Below, piece after piece: positions 19,165 to 29,392 of a stretch of DNA of 64,000 nt. This DNA comes from Microbulbifer hainanensis (GTDB lineage: Bacteria > Pseudomonadota > Gammaproteobacteria > Pseudomonadales > Cellvibrionaceae). Numbering within the stretch: the stretch's first letter is position 1; each line of letters opens with the position of its first letter. The position numbers and the translations under genes are program-made. Location: positions 1 through 64,000 of the forward strand of contig NZ_JACZCR010000018.1 in assembly GCF_014904735.1 (NCBI RefSeq), written 5' to 3'. The notes under the pieces were generated by a model. That model was not told where the DNA came from. It did no database searches and saw nothing but the letters and a program-made list of their open reading frames with translations.

Positions 19165-19182
19165 GTGCCTGATTTCTGCTCC

Positions 19183-21765
19183 TCAGAAATTATGGTTGAG
19201 TCGCATATAGTAGAAGGCGCCCTGCCAGTCCACGATGGTACCGGAGGAGTAGATACGACCACAGCAGTAGTCCCCGATCTCATCCTTTTCCGGATACTCG
19301 TCGAAGATATTGCGCCCACCGACGGTCATATTGGTCTGTTCGGTAAAGTGATATTTACCCTCCAGGTCCACCATGACAATCGGATCGAACTCCTGCACCT
19401 GGTCAGCATTGTAGTTCTCGTAGGATCCATACCAGTTGGCCCGCGCCAGAACAGAGAAGTCGCCGAATTCGTGAACCGCAGTCAGTACGCCGCGCAGTTT
19501 CGGATCGAAATGCTCGAAATCGTACCGGTCTTCCGCGTTCAGGTATTCACTCGGATCAGACGTGAACTCCGACTCGTTGTAGTTCAGTGACGCAGTCAGG
19601 TTGGTGGTGGAATCATTGCCCCACTCCAGCGGATAGGTCGCCACCACGTCGACACCCTGGGTACGCGTATCAAATGCATTGGTGAAATAGAAAACCCCAC
19701 CGATGGATTCCGCCCCGACGACGCCCGCGTCCACCAGCGCCAGATAGTTGTCATAGGCACTACCGGAAGTGGTGTCCGTGGATACGTCCAGCGTGGAGAT
19801 GGCGTAGGTGCGGTCGTCCACTTCGATGCGATAGAAATCCACCGTCATCGCCAGCTTGTCGAAGCCGGTGGTGAAGCCGAAGGTGTAGTTGACCGAGGTT
19901 TCCGGTTTCAGTGGTTGCGCTCCCAGCGCTGCCGCCACATCACTGCTTGCCGGGAACAGGCCGGTGGCGACCGGGAAACCGTTCGGCAGGCGCGTGGAAA
20001 CGTTGGTGGTGCCCTGCTGGCCCGGCGTCGGTGCGCGGAAGCCGGTGCCGATCGACGAGCGGATACCGAAGCTGTCGGTCACGTCGTACTGCATCGCCAG
20101 CTTGCCCACCAGTTCGGAATCGAAGTCCGCGTAGTCCTCGTAGCGCATGGCCGCCTGCACAAACAGATTCTCGGTCAGGTCGGTACTCAGGTCGACAAAC
20201 ATCGCATAGGAGTCGCGCGAGTAGCTGCCGGAGTATTCCGGTGAGTAACCGGGGAAGCCGTTGGAGCCGACACCGACCACGGTGTAGACCGGATCATCGG
20301 GGTTGGCACAGTCCAGGCTGGAACCGCCGGATATAGCCGCCATGCCCGCCGAGGTCGCCGTGCCGTCGTCGTTACAGAAGCCCCAGGGATCCTGCGTGGC
20401 GTAGGGACCGGCAACATAGGACGACTCGTCGCCACCGGTGATTTCGTAGGTTTCATCCATATAACTGAAACCGAATGCGGCCAGTACCGGGCGCGGCAGG
20501 CCGGCGTCGATCTCCTTGGAGAAATCAGCCTGTACCTGCACCTCTTCATTGGACAGTACGCCGGGCTTGAAGGACTTGGGTGTATCCGGGCCCAGCGACG
20601 GGTTGATGGTGTTCTCCAGCATGTAGTCGATATCGCTATATCCATAGCGGGCGCTGAAGTCATAAGTCAGGCCGTTGCTCCACTCGCCGCGCAGCCCCGA
20701 TACCAGTGAGTAGTCGGTGACCTCGCCATTGAAACGCGGAGTGAAACCGCCGGGATAAATTTCCAGAGGATTGTAGATGGAGCCATCTTCAGTGCGCAGA
20801 TCTTCGATTGTGCCGTTGTACGGATAGCGATAGAAGAAGCCGCCGTCCGCTTCACTGTTGGAGTAATTACCGAAGGCGTAGAGTTCTTTGCCGCCGGCCA
20901 GGTTGTAGCCCGCATTGAAAAACACCCGCGCGGCCTGCGAATTCGGCTGGCCCCAGGGGTTCACCACATCACTTTCCAGCGACGCTTTTTTCGCACCGGC
21001 CATAAAGGTTTCGTCTTCGGTGAACTGGGCATAAGACGCGGTGCTGTCATAGAGTGGGTTGTTCTTGTCCAGGCAGAACCAGGTCTCGCAGTATTGTTCC
21101 GAGCGCGAGGTGAAATCGGATTTGGAAACCTCGGTGGAAATACTCAGGAAGCCATCGCTGCCGAGCGGCAAGCCGATGTTACCGGAGGCGGTAGTCTGGA
21201 AGCCGTCGCCCTCGGTGTATTCCCCGCTACTGATACTGAAAGACCCGCCCTCGGCGTTGTCTTTCAGGATAAAGTTGATCACGCCGGCAATGGCGTCGGA
21301 ACCGTACTGGGCGGCTGCGCCATCGCGCAGAACTTCCACCGACTTGAGTGCGGAACTGGGAATGGTGGCGACATCCGCCGCCTGGGTGCCGGAGCCACCG
21401 ATTTCCACCAGTGCCGCACGGTGGCGACGCTTGGAGTTGACCAGTACCAGGGTCTTGTCGGTGGGCATGCCGCGCAGCTGCGCGGGGCGGATAAAAGTGC
21501 CACCGTCACTGATCGGCTGGCGTGAAACATTGTAGGAGGGCACCAGGGTTTTCAACACATCATTGGTATCCGTATAGGATACGCCCTCGAGGGTCTCCGC
21601 ACTGAATACATCCACAGGCACCGGCGAGTCCGCTACCGAGCGCGGCTGACCGCGCGTACCCGTTACCGCTACTTCCTCGATCTCTTCCGCCATAACGTAT
21701 GGATATGGACAACTACTGATGACGGCAATCACAGCACAGCTGAGTGCTTTCCTTTTGGTATTCAT
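19183..21765 (-). CDS. TonB-dependent outer-membrane receptor
   Basis: An 860-residue outer-membrane receptor. It has a signal peptide (residues 1-25, ending ...YVMAEE), a plug domain with a variant of the usual VLRDGAAAQYGSDAIAGVIN block, and a long beta-barrel rich in aromatic/polar alternation ending in the terminal Phe (MRLNHNF). It imports a bulky substrate using TonB energy; substrate unknown. ATG 21765 is preceded by AGGGG at 6 bases; the longer frame to 21837 has no signal-peptide logic. Convergent with the Tat aminotransferase. Confidence 0.95.
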   Translation of the reverse strand: MNTKRKALSCAVIAVISSCPYPYVMAEEIEEVAVTGTRGQPRSVADSPVPVDVFSAETLEGVSYTDTNDVLKTLVPSYNVSRQPISDGGTFIRPAQLRGMPTDKTLVLVNSKRRHRAALVEIGGSGTQAADVATIPSSALKSVEVLRDGAAAQYGSDAIAGVINFILKDNAEGGSFSISSGEYTEGDGFQTTASGNIGLPLGSDGFLSISTEVSKSDFTSRSEQYCETWFCLDKNNPLYDSTASYAQFTEDETFMAGAKKASLESDVVNPWGQPNSQAARVFFNAGYNLAGGKELYAFGNYSNSEADGGFFYRYPYNGTIEDLRTEDGSIYNPLEIYPGGFTPRFNGEVTDYSLVSGLRGEWSNGLTYDFSARYGYSDIDYMLENTINPSLGPDTPKSFKPGVLSNEEVQVQADFSKEIDAGLPRPVLAAFGFSYMDETYEITGGDESSYVAGPYATQDPWGFCNDDGTATSAGMAAISGGSSLDCANPDDPVYTVVGVGSNGFPGYSPEYSGSYSRDSYAMFVDLSTDLTENLFVQAAMRYEDYADFDSELVGKLAMQYDVTDSFGIRSSIGTGFRAPTPGQQGTTNVSTRLPNGFPVATGLFPASSDVAAALGAQPLKPETSVNYTFGFTTGFDKLAMTVDFYRIEVDDRTYAISTLDVSTDTTSGSAYDNYLALVDAGVVGAESIGGVFYFTNAFDTRTQGVDVVATYPLEWGNDSTTNLTASLNYNESEFTSDPSEYLNAEDRYDFEHFDPKLRGVLTAVHEFGDFSVLARANWYGSYENYNADQVQEFDPIVMVDLEGKYHFTEQTNMTVGGRNIFDEYPEKDEIGDYCCGRIYSSGTIVDWQGAFYYMRLNHNF

Positions 21766-21952
21766 TGCATGCCCCTTTTTAGTTATCGGCTTATAAACAA
21801 CACCTTTCGGTACATCCCCAAAACTTCCAGACCACAAAAAACAAAACGACCCGCAATCGTTACCGGTGCGCTATTGGTGCACGGTGATTTTCCCGGTGTA
21901 CGAATGCGGCGAATTATTTTCGGTGCATTGAAAATCAATGCCCCTGTGAGTA

Positions 21953-22129
21953 GTGGAGCAATATGTGTGCCAGCAAAAATCTGCCGCTCATCAATTCGAT
22001 CGCGCGGCGTGGCTTTTCGCCAAATGGCAGATCAAAAAACGGGACGTCGATGAGCGCGTAAGTATTGGTAACTTCAGTGATTTTTTGCGAGAAGCGGGAT
22101 ATGAGTCGGTAGAGGAAATGATGGTATAG
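21953..22129 (+). CDS. possible small protein of 58 residues
   Basis: A GTG-initiated frame inside the 626 bp gap between the TonB receptor and the metalloprotease. Its product has an amphipathic, charged composition (segments such as DRAAWLFAKWQIKKRDVDE and NFSDFLREAGYESVEEM), which looks more protein-like than the neighbouring chance frames. There is no clear ribosome site and no family recognised, so it may be a remnant or chance. The rest of the gap (21766-22391) shows only the hairpin at 22340. Confidence 0.2.
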   Translation: MEQYVCQQKSAAHQFDRAAWLFAKWQIKKRDVDERVSIGNFSDFLREAGYESVEEMMV

Positions 22130-22339
22130 ATTTCAGGGACAAGCCCTTCAGGAGGGGAGCTGCGCACGGGGATTGGTGAACAGGTGCCAACTGTGTGGGC
22201 TTCGAGTTAGTGCAATTTTTTTGCCGTACTGGAAATGTTTGCCCCTAAATAGCGATTTTTCGCTGCCCAAAGTTGGCGCAACGACTCAATCGACATTTTC
22301 GTTATGCGGTGGCCATGCATCGGAATTGTGCGCAGGAAA

Positions 22340-22381
22340 TGCCGGCAAGCAGATGGGTCATTACCCCATCGCTTGCCGGTA
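22340..22381 (-). terminator. long hairpin downstream of the metalloprotease gene
   Basis: A nested stem: the 22341-22350 arm pairs with 22371-22380 with one mismatch, and GATGGG 22352-22357 pairs with CCCATC 22365-22370. It begins 11 bp after the minus-strand stop at 22392, so it is a likely transcript end, though it has only a weak T-tract on the minus strand. Confidence 0.55.
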
Positions 22382-22391
22382 TAGAGCAGGA

Positions 22392-24788
22392 TCAGATAGG
22401 TGATCCCGGCGGAACCTGCTTCAGGTCATCAGCATTCACGTCGAGATCGCCGGCCATAAAGGCGGCAATTTGCTGGGCCTGATAGTAGTAGTGGGCGCTG
22501 TAGCCCTGCGGGTCGTCCCCAAACAGTTTCATGCTGCCAATCGCGTGCTGGAACTTGGCCAGTTGCAGACTGGCCTTGGCGCGCACCGATTCGGCGGCGC
22601 CCCTGTCCGCGGACAATAGCATCAACTGGTGCAGGTAGACATGATTGACCCGCTGGTGAATCGAGGCTTCCAGGCCGCTGTATTTATCGGCCTCGAGTGC
22701 CTGCGCACTCAACCGGTCGAGCAGGGATTCAAAGCCCGGCTCATCACCGCGACGCGCGTGCTGCTCGTCCATGCGAGCTGCGCGCTGTGGGTCCAGCAGG
22801 ATCGCCATGGTATGACCGGCGGCGGCTTCCGCCATCGTCACGGCGTCGAAAGCGACCCCGGTGTAGGCCGGGAAGCTCTCATTGGTGCGTTCGTAGCCAT
22901 AGGACTTCGGCGGCAGCAGCTGCAATACGGATTCCGGCAGAGTCAGGAATTCCGGCGTCAGCGTCGACAGCAGCTCGTCGATGGCCCGCTGTTGGCGCTC
23001 CGGCGCCACCATGGTGTAACTGTTTGGCGCAGCATCGTTGTAGAGGTAGTCGTAATCGAGCCCGCCGATCAGCTTGCCCACTGCCTCCGCCTGGTAGCGG
23101 TGGCCGTAGTAGACCGGCACCAGGGTTTCCTCCAGCGCGGAGCGCGGTGCGTCTTTGGGATTGGCCGCTGCGGAGAAGTGGTCCAGCGCGTAGCGGCGGA
23201 GCTTGGCCATACGCGCAAACTCCTGCAGGGGTTCGCCGCCGTTGTCCCACAGGTGGGAATCCGCATGCGCGTTGTTGATCGAGCGGGAATCGGGATCGGA
23301 GATAAAACGCAGCTTCTGCTGTTTGGCCTCGTCGATCACCGAGGCGAGGTAACCGGCCTCATCCCCGCCGGCATCGCCGTAGCCATAGCGGATCGCCAGC
23401 TTGTCCCAGGCACCGATGCCGGTGGCGTAGGCATCGGTCAGGCCCAGGTCCATGCCGCGCAGCGTTACCAATGGCGCCGGATAGTCCATCACGGACGCGC
23501 GTCCTTCGGTGCTGGCGATAAAGTTGTGCGCCAGACCCAGGGTATGGCCCACCTCGTGTGCAGCGAGCTGGCGGATGCGCGCCAGCGCCAGCTGCTTGAG
23601 CGTCTCGGTATCGGCAGCGTCTTCGCCGTAGGGCTGTAGCAGGCCCTGTGCGATCAGGTAGTCCTGGCGCACGCGCAGGGAACCCAGGGTGACATTGCCC
23701 TTGATAATCTCGCCGGTGCGCGGGTCGTCGATGGCGGCCCCGTAGGACCAGCCGCGGGTGGAGCGGTGTACCCAGCTGATGACGTTGTAACGGACATCCA
23801 GCGGATCGGCGCCTTCCGGCAGCAGCTTCACCTGGAATGCATTCTGGTAGCCCGCGGCTTCGAAGGCCTGCTCCCACCAGCTGGCGCCCTCGATCAGTGC
23901 GCTGCGCACCGGCTCCGGCACGCCCGGATCCACGTAGTAGACGATCGGCTCTAGCGGCTCGTCACTGCCCGCCTTCTTCTGCAGGCGGTGGCGGTAGATA
24001 TAGCGCTGGTCCAGCGGCTGGTCGATGGCCGTGGCGTAGTCGCGGAACTCGAACGGGAAATAGCCGCTACGGCTGTGGAAACGGCGCGGCTGGTAATTGT
24101 CATCCGGCAATTCCACCAAGGAGATATGCTGGCGCAGGGACACCAGTGTCGGCGTCGGCACCACTTCCCGCAGGTAGTTGCCGGGCTCGCCGCCGGCAAA
24201 GGTCAGCTGCGCCTCGAACTCGCTGTTTTTGGGGAAGTTCTTGGTGTGGCCCATGTAGATGGCGGACTTACTTTCATCAACGGAGTAACTGCCTTGCTCC
24301 GTCGCTTTCAAGCGCTGGGCAACCCCGTGCTGGTCGGAAAGCAGGAAGGGAGTGAAATCCACCAGGGCGTGCCCACCCTGCCGCGCCACGATCGGGAATC
24401 CCCACAATACCGAGGAGGCAAACGCCTCGGCGACAGCGCGGCGCTCGGCAGCATTGTCGGACTGGGCGCGGTATTTCAGGTTCAGCTGGTGCAGCAGTAC
24501 CTTGTCGCCCACCCGTTGGAACTGTACCAGGCGGTTGTCCCCCACCTGATTGCGGTCCAGACCCACCGGGTTGGAGCCCAGCCCCTGGGCGAGACCGCTC
24601 AGCAGCAGGAACTCCCGGTCGAAATCGGCGACTTCCAGATAGATGTGACCGCTGTTGTCGTCCCAATAGACCGTCTGGAAGCCCGGACGCTTTTCCATAC
24701 CGGCGGTGAAATCAGCAATGGTGACAGCTTGGACAAAAGGACTGAGCATCAGTATCAGGGCCACCCAAAGCCCTTTGCGTATCAACAT
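22392..24788 (-). CDS. exported zinc metalloprotease (metzincin-type motif)
   Basis: A 798-residue exported protein with signal peptide (residues 1-22). The zinc motif HEVGHTLGLAH (His411, Glu412, His415, His421) is the extended HExxHxxGxxH seen in metzincins, and ASVMDYPAPLV downstream is a Met-turn candidate. The overall layout matches the large DUF5117/DUF4953 zinc-dependent metalloprotease family of unknown physiological substrate. ATG 24788 follows GGGGG at 5 bases. Divergent from the lipoprotein gene at 25011. Confidence 0.9.
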   Translation of the reverse strand: MLIRKGLWVALILMLSPFVQAVTIADFTAGMEKRPGFQTVYWDDNSGHIYLEVADFDREFLLLSGLAQGLGSNPVGLDRNQVGDNRLVQFQRVGDKVLLHQLNLKYRAQSDNAAERRAVAEAFASSVLWGFPIVARQGGHALVDFTPFLLSDQHGVAQRLKATEQGSYSVDESKSAIYMGHTKNFPKNSEFEAQLTFAGGEPGNYLREVVPTPTLVSLRQHISLVELPDDNYQPRRFHSRSGYFPFEFRDYATAIDQPLDQRYIYRHRLQKKAGSDEPLEPIVYYVDPGVPEPVRSALIEGASWWEQAFEAAGYQNAFQVKLLPEGADPLDVRYNVISWVHRSTRGWSYGAAIDDPRTGEIIKGNVTLGSLRVRQDYLIAQGLLQPYGEDAADTETLKQLALARIRQLAAHEVGHTLGLAHNFIASTEGRASVMDYPAPLVTLRGMDLGLTDAYATGIGAWDKLAIRYGYGDAGGDEAGYLASVIDEAKQQKLRFISDPDSRSINNAHADSHLWDNGGEPLQEFARMAKLRRYALDHFSAAANPKDAPRSALEETLVPVYYGHRYQAEAVGKLIGGLDYDYLYNDAAPNSYTMVAPERQQRAIDELLSTLTPEFLTLPESVLQLLPPKSYGYERTNESFPAYTGVAFDAVTMAEAAAGHTMAILLDPQRAARMDEQHARRGDEPGFESLLDRLSAQALEADKYSGLEASIHQRVNHVYLHQLMLLSADRGAAESVRAKASLQLAKFQHAIGSMKLFGDDPQGYSAHYYYQAQQIAAFMAGDLDVNADDLKQVPPGSPI

Positions 24789-25010
24789 ATATCCCCCTTC
24801 GTTATTCGAGTTCTCGTAACCAGTGCGGCAAGAGTTAGCAGCTAAGACAAGCTCTCTAGAGTAACAGTGATTAAACGGGCGGTAATCCCCGGTTTTCACG
24901 AGGGGAATTGAACTGGTTTATAAACCAGGCGCGGACAGGAATGCAGGAAGAAGATCCGGTATATTTACGCGTCACATAAACGCTCCGAAGATGAACAAAA
25001 ATCAAGCAGT

Positions 25011-27062
25011 ATGAAATCTATTAACAACAATTTGGCTTTCGTTGGAATCTTGACTGCCTGCTCCGCACTGTACGCTTGTGGCGGCGGCGGAAATGGTGAC
25101 GGCGGAAACAACGTCGACAGCCAGCCGCCGACAGGCGAAATCAGCGGTAAGACATTGCAATTGACATTTAGCGGTCAAGTGACCGATAGCCCCGTTGCCA
25201 ATGCCAATATTCGCTTCGAAATCGGCAACGAGACCTTTGATACCACAGCAGACGCCAATGGCAGTTATAACTTGACCGTTAAAATCGACGAGTCACAGTC
25301 GGAAGACCTTGTTCGCGCGGTGGCCACTACCGCTGACAATCCGAAACTCAAATTAGTTTCCCTGTTGGGCAGCTTTGAGCTCCTGAGCCAGATTGCTGGT
25401 GACGATGGCACATTGACAGCCAACGAAAGTACAGCGGTCAATGTCACTAACGTCTCTACGGCGATGGCCGGGTTGATCGCAATGCACACCAGTGTCTCCA
25501 CACAGGATCAACTGGACGAGGCCAAGAAATCCCTGGATGCCGAGGATCTGATCAGCCTTGCAACATCCATCAAGCTCATCCTCGACTACGAAAGCGAGCC
25601 CGGCGTGCAACTTCCCAACACGGCAAGTGACACTTTAGCTTTTGCCAGCAGTTTCGACTTGGCCGCAGAGTACGCAGAAATGGTAACAAAGGAGTATCCA
25701 TCCCTGTACGACGAAGCCGTAACTGCAATACTGAGCGACCCCAATATCGTGCACACGAATGTCACGGACTCCCAGGGATCCGCTGCAGGAATCTACTACT
25801 TTACCAGCCCCGATGGCGGTATGAGTAAAAGTGGAAGGGTCACAAATAGTAATGCCTCGGGGGAAATTGGCTTTCGTCTGACACTAAACGAAGATGGCAC
25901 AGGTGAGCTGCTGGGCAGCCTTGGTTCGACAGCCCTCACCTGGCAGACAACTGCCGACGGCATCGCGATCACTGGCGCTCAGTTAACAACCCTTGAATAT
26001 GAATTTGATGGCAACACCAGTCAGCTTATATCTGAAGACTGGATTACCTCATTGGATAATATTCGCTGGCTCGACCGGGGCCACGACAGCGATGTCTTGC
26101 TAGTGGGCGCCACACACCATATCAGTTATCCAAACGGCGAATACCCCGACACAGCCCCGGTGGCCTTTAGCGCGGTGACGACAGCAGTCAAGGAGTCCGG
26201 TGTCATAGATGCAGCAAATATTATTGCTATCGGGCAAAGCTACAGTATGCCGGGAACGGAAACGCAGTATTATGCTGATACGACGACGCATACTGCGGGT
26301 GCAATGGTATTCAATGGCAGCACCGAATATGGCGGCACCGCAGCAGTTACCGTCGACTCCATTACGTCCAATGGCATTCCTCTGACGAACGACGTCGCAG
26401 GCGAGTGGGAGATCGATAGTCACAAGCATTTGCGCGTAAAAAGCGATCAGCAAGCGGAATATGTCTTCCTGACCAGCAACAACGGCCGCACCCCGCTAAC
26501 TTTTGTTACCATTAGCGATGGTACCGAGCAGCAGGCCGGTATTGGCTTCACGCTGAAAAAGCTGGCTCCGGCGTTTTCCACCGCGGAGGTTCCCGGTATC
26601 TATGAACTACAGCGGGATTATTTTAGTCCTTATGACTACCTATGGTTCGATTTAAAGGCAGACGGTACGTTCAACCAAGTCACAACCTATGACGGCAATG
26701 GCAACGGCGTCCTCGAACAGGATGAAGTGACTGAGCAACCCGGATTCTGGCAACTGGCACCAAGCGGCGGTTTGCTAATGCGTCGGTATAGATCGACATC
26801 CAGTGGTACATTTTGCACTCCCCCAACCTGGGACACCGCCGCCGATGACACCTGCGTGCTGTACCACGAGCGCGAATGGAAACTTCAGCTGAGAGAAGAG
26901 GATGGCACCCACTGGGTGCGGCACTATCATCGCTATTTCAATGGTTTCTTGCAGGATACCGGCAACGGCGCCACTGATACAGGGAGCCTATTTGACTTCG
27001 GCATCATCGATAATAGGCCATTAAAGAAGATGAATACCCCCCCAGTTACCATAGCCATGTAG
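25011..27062 (+). CDS. large lipoprotein, unknown function
   Basis: A 683-residue protein with lipobox (LTACSALYAC, Cys23) followed by a Gly/Asn-rich linker. Residues about 45-100 look like a carboxypeptidase-regulatory/Ig-like domain (GQVTDSPVANANIRF, TTADANGSYNLTV). The middle is helical, with a repeated pattern of Asp/Thr-rich beta segments in the C-terminal half (residues 250-640). No catalytic motif is seen. Probably an outer-membrane surface or periplasmic lipoprotein. Base composition is closer to AT than in the flanking genes. Confidence 0.75.
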   Translation: MKSINNNLAFVGILTACSALYACGGGGNGDGGNNVDSQPPTGEISGKTLQLTFSGQVTDSPVANANIRFEIGNETFDTTADANGSYNLTVKIDESQSEDLVRAVATTADNPKLKLVSLLGSFELLSQIAGDDGTLTANESTAVNVTNVSTAMAGLIAMHTSVSTQDQLDEAKKSLDAEDLISLATSIKLILDYESEPGVQLPNTASDTLAFASSFDLAAEYAEMVTKEYPSLYDEAVTAILSDPNIVHTNVTDSQGSAAGIYYFTSPDGGMSKSGRVTNSNASGEIGFRLTLNEDGTGELLGSLGSTALTWQTTADGIAITGAQLTTLEYEFDGNTSQLISEDWITSLDNIRWLDRGHDSDVLLVGATHHISYPNGEYPDTAPVAFSAVTTAVKESGVIDAANIIAIGQSYSMPGTETQYYADTTTHTAGAMVFNGSTEYGGTAAVTVDSITSNGIPLTNDVAGEWEIDSHKHLRVKSDQQAEYVFLTSNNGRTPLTFVTISDGTEQQAGIGFTLKKLAPAFSTAEVPGIYELQRDYFSPYDYLWFDLKADGTFNQVTTYDGNGNGVLEQDEVTEQPGFWQLAPSGGLLMRRYRSTSSGTFCTPPTWDTAADDTCVLYHEREWKLQLREEDGTHWVRHYHRYFNGFLQDTGNGATDTGSLFDFGIIDNRPLKKMNTPPVTIAM

Positions 27063-27072
27063 TAACTCCAAT

Positions 27073-27107
27073 CCCCTACAGGGCCTGCAAAGCAGGCCCT
27101 GTAGGGG
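27073..27107. terminator. perfect 16 bp inverted repeat
   Basis: CCCCTACAGGGCCTGC is exactly complementary to the arm after an AAA loop. It lies 11 bp beyond the lipoprotein stop codon. It has no T-run, so it may stabilise the 3' end rather than terminate alone. Confidence 0.55.
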
Positions 27108-27322
27108 CCATGGCCATCCGTCCAACTTTCAACAATACTCCATCCAGGCGATATCGTGTCGTCACCGCCATACTGTCCACCGACACAAGTTGAAAATTGC
27201 GCCGCGTGACTCAGCACTGCTGAACTGGCCAATAATTGGCCACAATTTTTTACCCACCCGCTGCATCCAGACCGCAATTCGCGGCGTCTCACAAACAGAA
27301 AGCAATAAAAGAGACCCTTCCC

Positions 27323-28111
27323 ATGTGGAAACCACTCGCATTCGCCACCGCCCTGCTGGCCAGTGGACCGACCCTGGCCCACAGCATCAACCTGCACGTC
27401 GACGACGACGACCAGTGCAATGCCGACCTGAACTACCAGCTCCGTATCGGCCCCGATTCCATGGCGGCTTTCCGCGAGGACGGCACCAAAGAGCCCGTAT
27501 TTGCCTTCGTGGCACCGGACCAGTTCGTCGTTGGCGGCAAAACCGTCCCGCTAAATGCCGAGCAGCAGGCGCTGATGCAGCGGTACCGCGCCGATCTGCA
27601 CGTCGCCGGCCGCGAGCTGACTGCGCTGTCGCTGAACGCCGTGGAAGTGGCCCTGCAGGGCGTCAACATCGCGTTGGCCACCCTGGCGGGACAGGACCAC
27701 CCGGACACCCTGGAAATCGAAGAGATGTCCGCGGAGATCCACCGCCGCGCACAGGAGCAGTTCAGCGGCCAGAACGATGTCTACACGCTGGGCGAACCGG
27801 TCATCGACGATTTTATCGATGAAACGGTAGAGCAGAGCCTGGAACCCCGCATCGAAGCGCTCGCGATGAAATCTGCGGGCAATATTGCCTGGCACGCGAT
27901 GAAAGCAGTGTTTACCGGCGGGCAGAGTATCGAAGACGGCGCCGAGGAAGTGGCGGACAAGGTCGAGGAACAACTGGAATACAAGACCAACAAACTGGAG
28001 CAGAGCGCCCAGAGCCTGTGCAAGCAACTGCAGGTCATCGATAACACCGAGCGGGAAGTGCAGGCCTCCATTCCGGAGCTCGCCCCCTACGACGTAGTCA
28101 CTATCAAATAA
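27323..28111 (+). CDS. periplasmic protein of the DUF2884 / YggN type
   Basis: A 262-residue protein with a signal peptide (MWKPLAFATALLASGPTLAH). The mature part starts with a Cys-containing, Asp-rich segment (DDDDQCNADLNYQLRIG), then a beta-rich domain, and a long helical, charged C-terminal half. The layout resembles YggN (DUF2884), a periplasmic protein of unknown role. ATG 27323 is favoured because the signal peptide begins there and an AAGAGA lies upstream. Followed by an intrinsic terminator. Confidence 0.65.
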   Translation: MWKPLAFATALLASGPTLAHSINLHVDDDDQCNADLNYQLRIGPDSMAAFREDGTKEPVFAFVAPDQFVVGGKTVPLNAEQQALMQRYRADLHVAGRELTALSLNAVEVALQGVNIALATLAGQDHPDTLEIEEMSAEIHRRAQEQFSGQNDVYTLGEPVIDDFIDETVEQSLEPRIEALAMKSAGNIAWHAMKAVFTGGQSIEDGAEEVADKVEEQLEYKTNKLEQSAQSLCKQLQVIDNTEREVQASIPELAPYDVVTIK

Positions 28112-28156
28112 AAACTAGAAGCCCTTTCTAAGCCCCCCAGCTTAGCCCCCCAGCAT

Positions 28157-28180
28157 GGCCGCCTCGAGCGGCCTTTTTTT
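28157..28180 (+). terminator. intrinsic terminator with T-tract
   Basis: Stem GGCCGC/GCGGCC with CTCGA loop followed by seven T. It lies just downstream of a doubled 12-13 bp unit (AGCCCCCCAGC, twice between 28132 and 28154). Confidence 0.9.
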
Positions 28181-28200
28181 GTGCTGTTTTTCCGCGTTTA

Positions 28201-28755
28201 TTACGGGTTCAGGGTATATCCCTGCTGCTGCAGCAATGCATGGGCAGTCATCGCCGACAGCGCCACCTCGACACCGGGTAGCAGGTCAGCCGCCTCGATA
28301 CCGTGAAAAGCCGCGGCTTGCCCGCAGATGATAATACGCACATTGTGCCTGCGCAGTTCCGCCAACAGTTCGGCATTGGGATTATCCCGCTGGAACTTCT
28401 TGCGATACGCGGCATTGTTCAGCAAATCAAAGCTAGCCTTGCCGTGCACCACCAAAGCCAGGTGCACCTGTTCAGGTTTTACTCCAGCCCGCGCCTGCAT
28501 ATTGAAGAAACGGGCCAGGCTGTCGAACTTGCTATTCGGCTTGCCATCACTGCCCTGTTCAGAGGCGTCAAATACGACCTTAAAGGTTTCCTTGCCCGAA
28601 AGCGGGTGGGTCTGTTTAACGTCGGCGACGGCACCGTAATCCTTGAATACCGGACCGGTGGTGAATTCTGCAGCCATGGACAACGGGCCACAGAGGCACA
28701 GCGCGACGGTCATCAACGTTTTCAGTGAGGCAGATGCGAGTTTCTGAATGGACAT
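28201..28755 (-). CDS. exported DsrE-family protein
   Basis: A 184-residue protein with a signal peptide (residues 1-28, ending SMAAE). The C-terminal domain looks DsrE/DsrF-like: alternating beta-strand segments VKPEQVHLALVVHGKA and the conserved Cys in RIIICGQAAAFHGIEA. DsrE-like proteins usually carry persulfide sulfur in the cytoplasm; an exported version is less common but known. AAGG precedes the ATG. No neighbouring sulfur-oxidation gene was seen, so the role is unknown. Confidence 0.75.
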   Translation of the reverse strand: MSIQKLASASLKTLMTVALCLCGPLSMAAEFTTGPVFKDYGAVADVKQTHPLSGKETFKVVFDASEQGSDGKPNSKFDSLARFFNMQARAGVKPEQVHLALVVHGKASFDLLNNAAYRKKFQRDNPNAELLAELRRHNVRIIICGQAAAFHGIEAADLLPGVEVALSAMTAHALLQQQGYTLNP

Positions 28756-28894
28756 AAGAAAACCTTATTATTAGCGGAATCAACTATTCTGCGGTGTCCG
28801 TACTTTAGCACGCCGAACCCCCGCAAACTAAAGCCCCGACAGGCAGCACAACTTTAAAAAGGGATTGACCGACCTCAATCCGACGCACAGAAAT

Positions 28895-29392
28895 TCAGGT
28901 ATTGCCGCCGCCGTTTTTCATCAGCAGGGCCTGATCGATAGGAAAAAATCTGGAAGCGGCCCGTTTCAGGGAAAGTGCAGCGAGATCCGCTACGCCATAG
29001 ACTTCGACCGCAATGCCGTACTTAGCGCGGATTCGCTCCACCAGCATATCGAAATCGCCATCACCGGAAACCAGCACCAGCACATCCACCTCGGGCGCAC
29101 ACTCCAGCGCATCGATGGTAATACCCACATCCCAGTCACCCTTGGCCGAACCGTCCGCTCGCTGGATATAAGGTTTCAGTTTTACCTCGAAACCGATGGC
29201 CCTGAGAATATTCTGGAACTGTCGCTGCTTTTCATCGCCGCGGTCGATTGCATAGGCAATGGCCCGCGATACCTGACGATCGTGGGCCACCTGTGTCCAG
29301 AAGGCGTTGTAGTCGAAATTGCGCCCGTATACCTGTCGCGTCGTGTAATAGATATTCTGGACGTCGACCAGTATGGCGACTCGATTCAGCAC
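28895..29392 (-). CDS. NYN-domain (LabA/DUF88-like) putative ribonuclease
   Basis: A 165-residue protein with the NYN/PIN-like layout: VAILVDVQNIYY at the start with acidic Asp, GDWDVGITIDAL in the middle and VLVSGDGDFDMLVERIR near the end. These acidic residues form the metal-binding site of RNA-cleaving NYN domains. The start is GTG 29392 with GGAG 8 bases upstream; the frame's longer ATG at 29482 adds unrelated residues. Probably cytoplasmic RNA processing, partner unknown. Confidence 0.8.
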   Translation of the reverse strand: MLNRVAILVDVQNIYYTTRQVYGRNFDYNAFWTQVAHDRQVSRAIAYAIDRGDEKQRQFQNILRAIGFEVKLKPYIQRADGSAKGDWDVGITIDALECAPEVDVLVLVSGDGDFDMLVERIRAKYGIAVEVYGVADLAALSLKRAASRFFPIDQALLMKNGGGNT

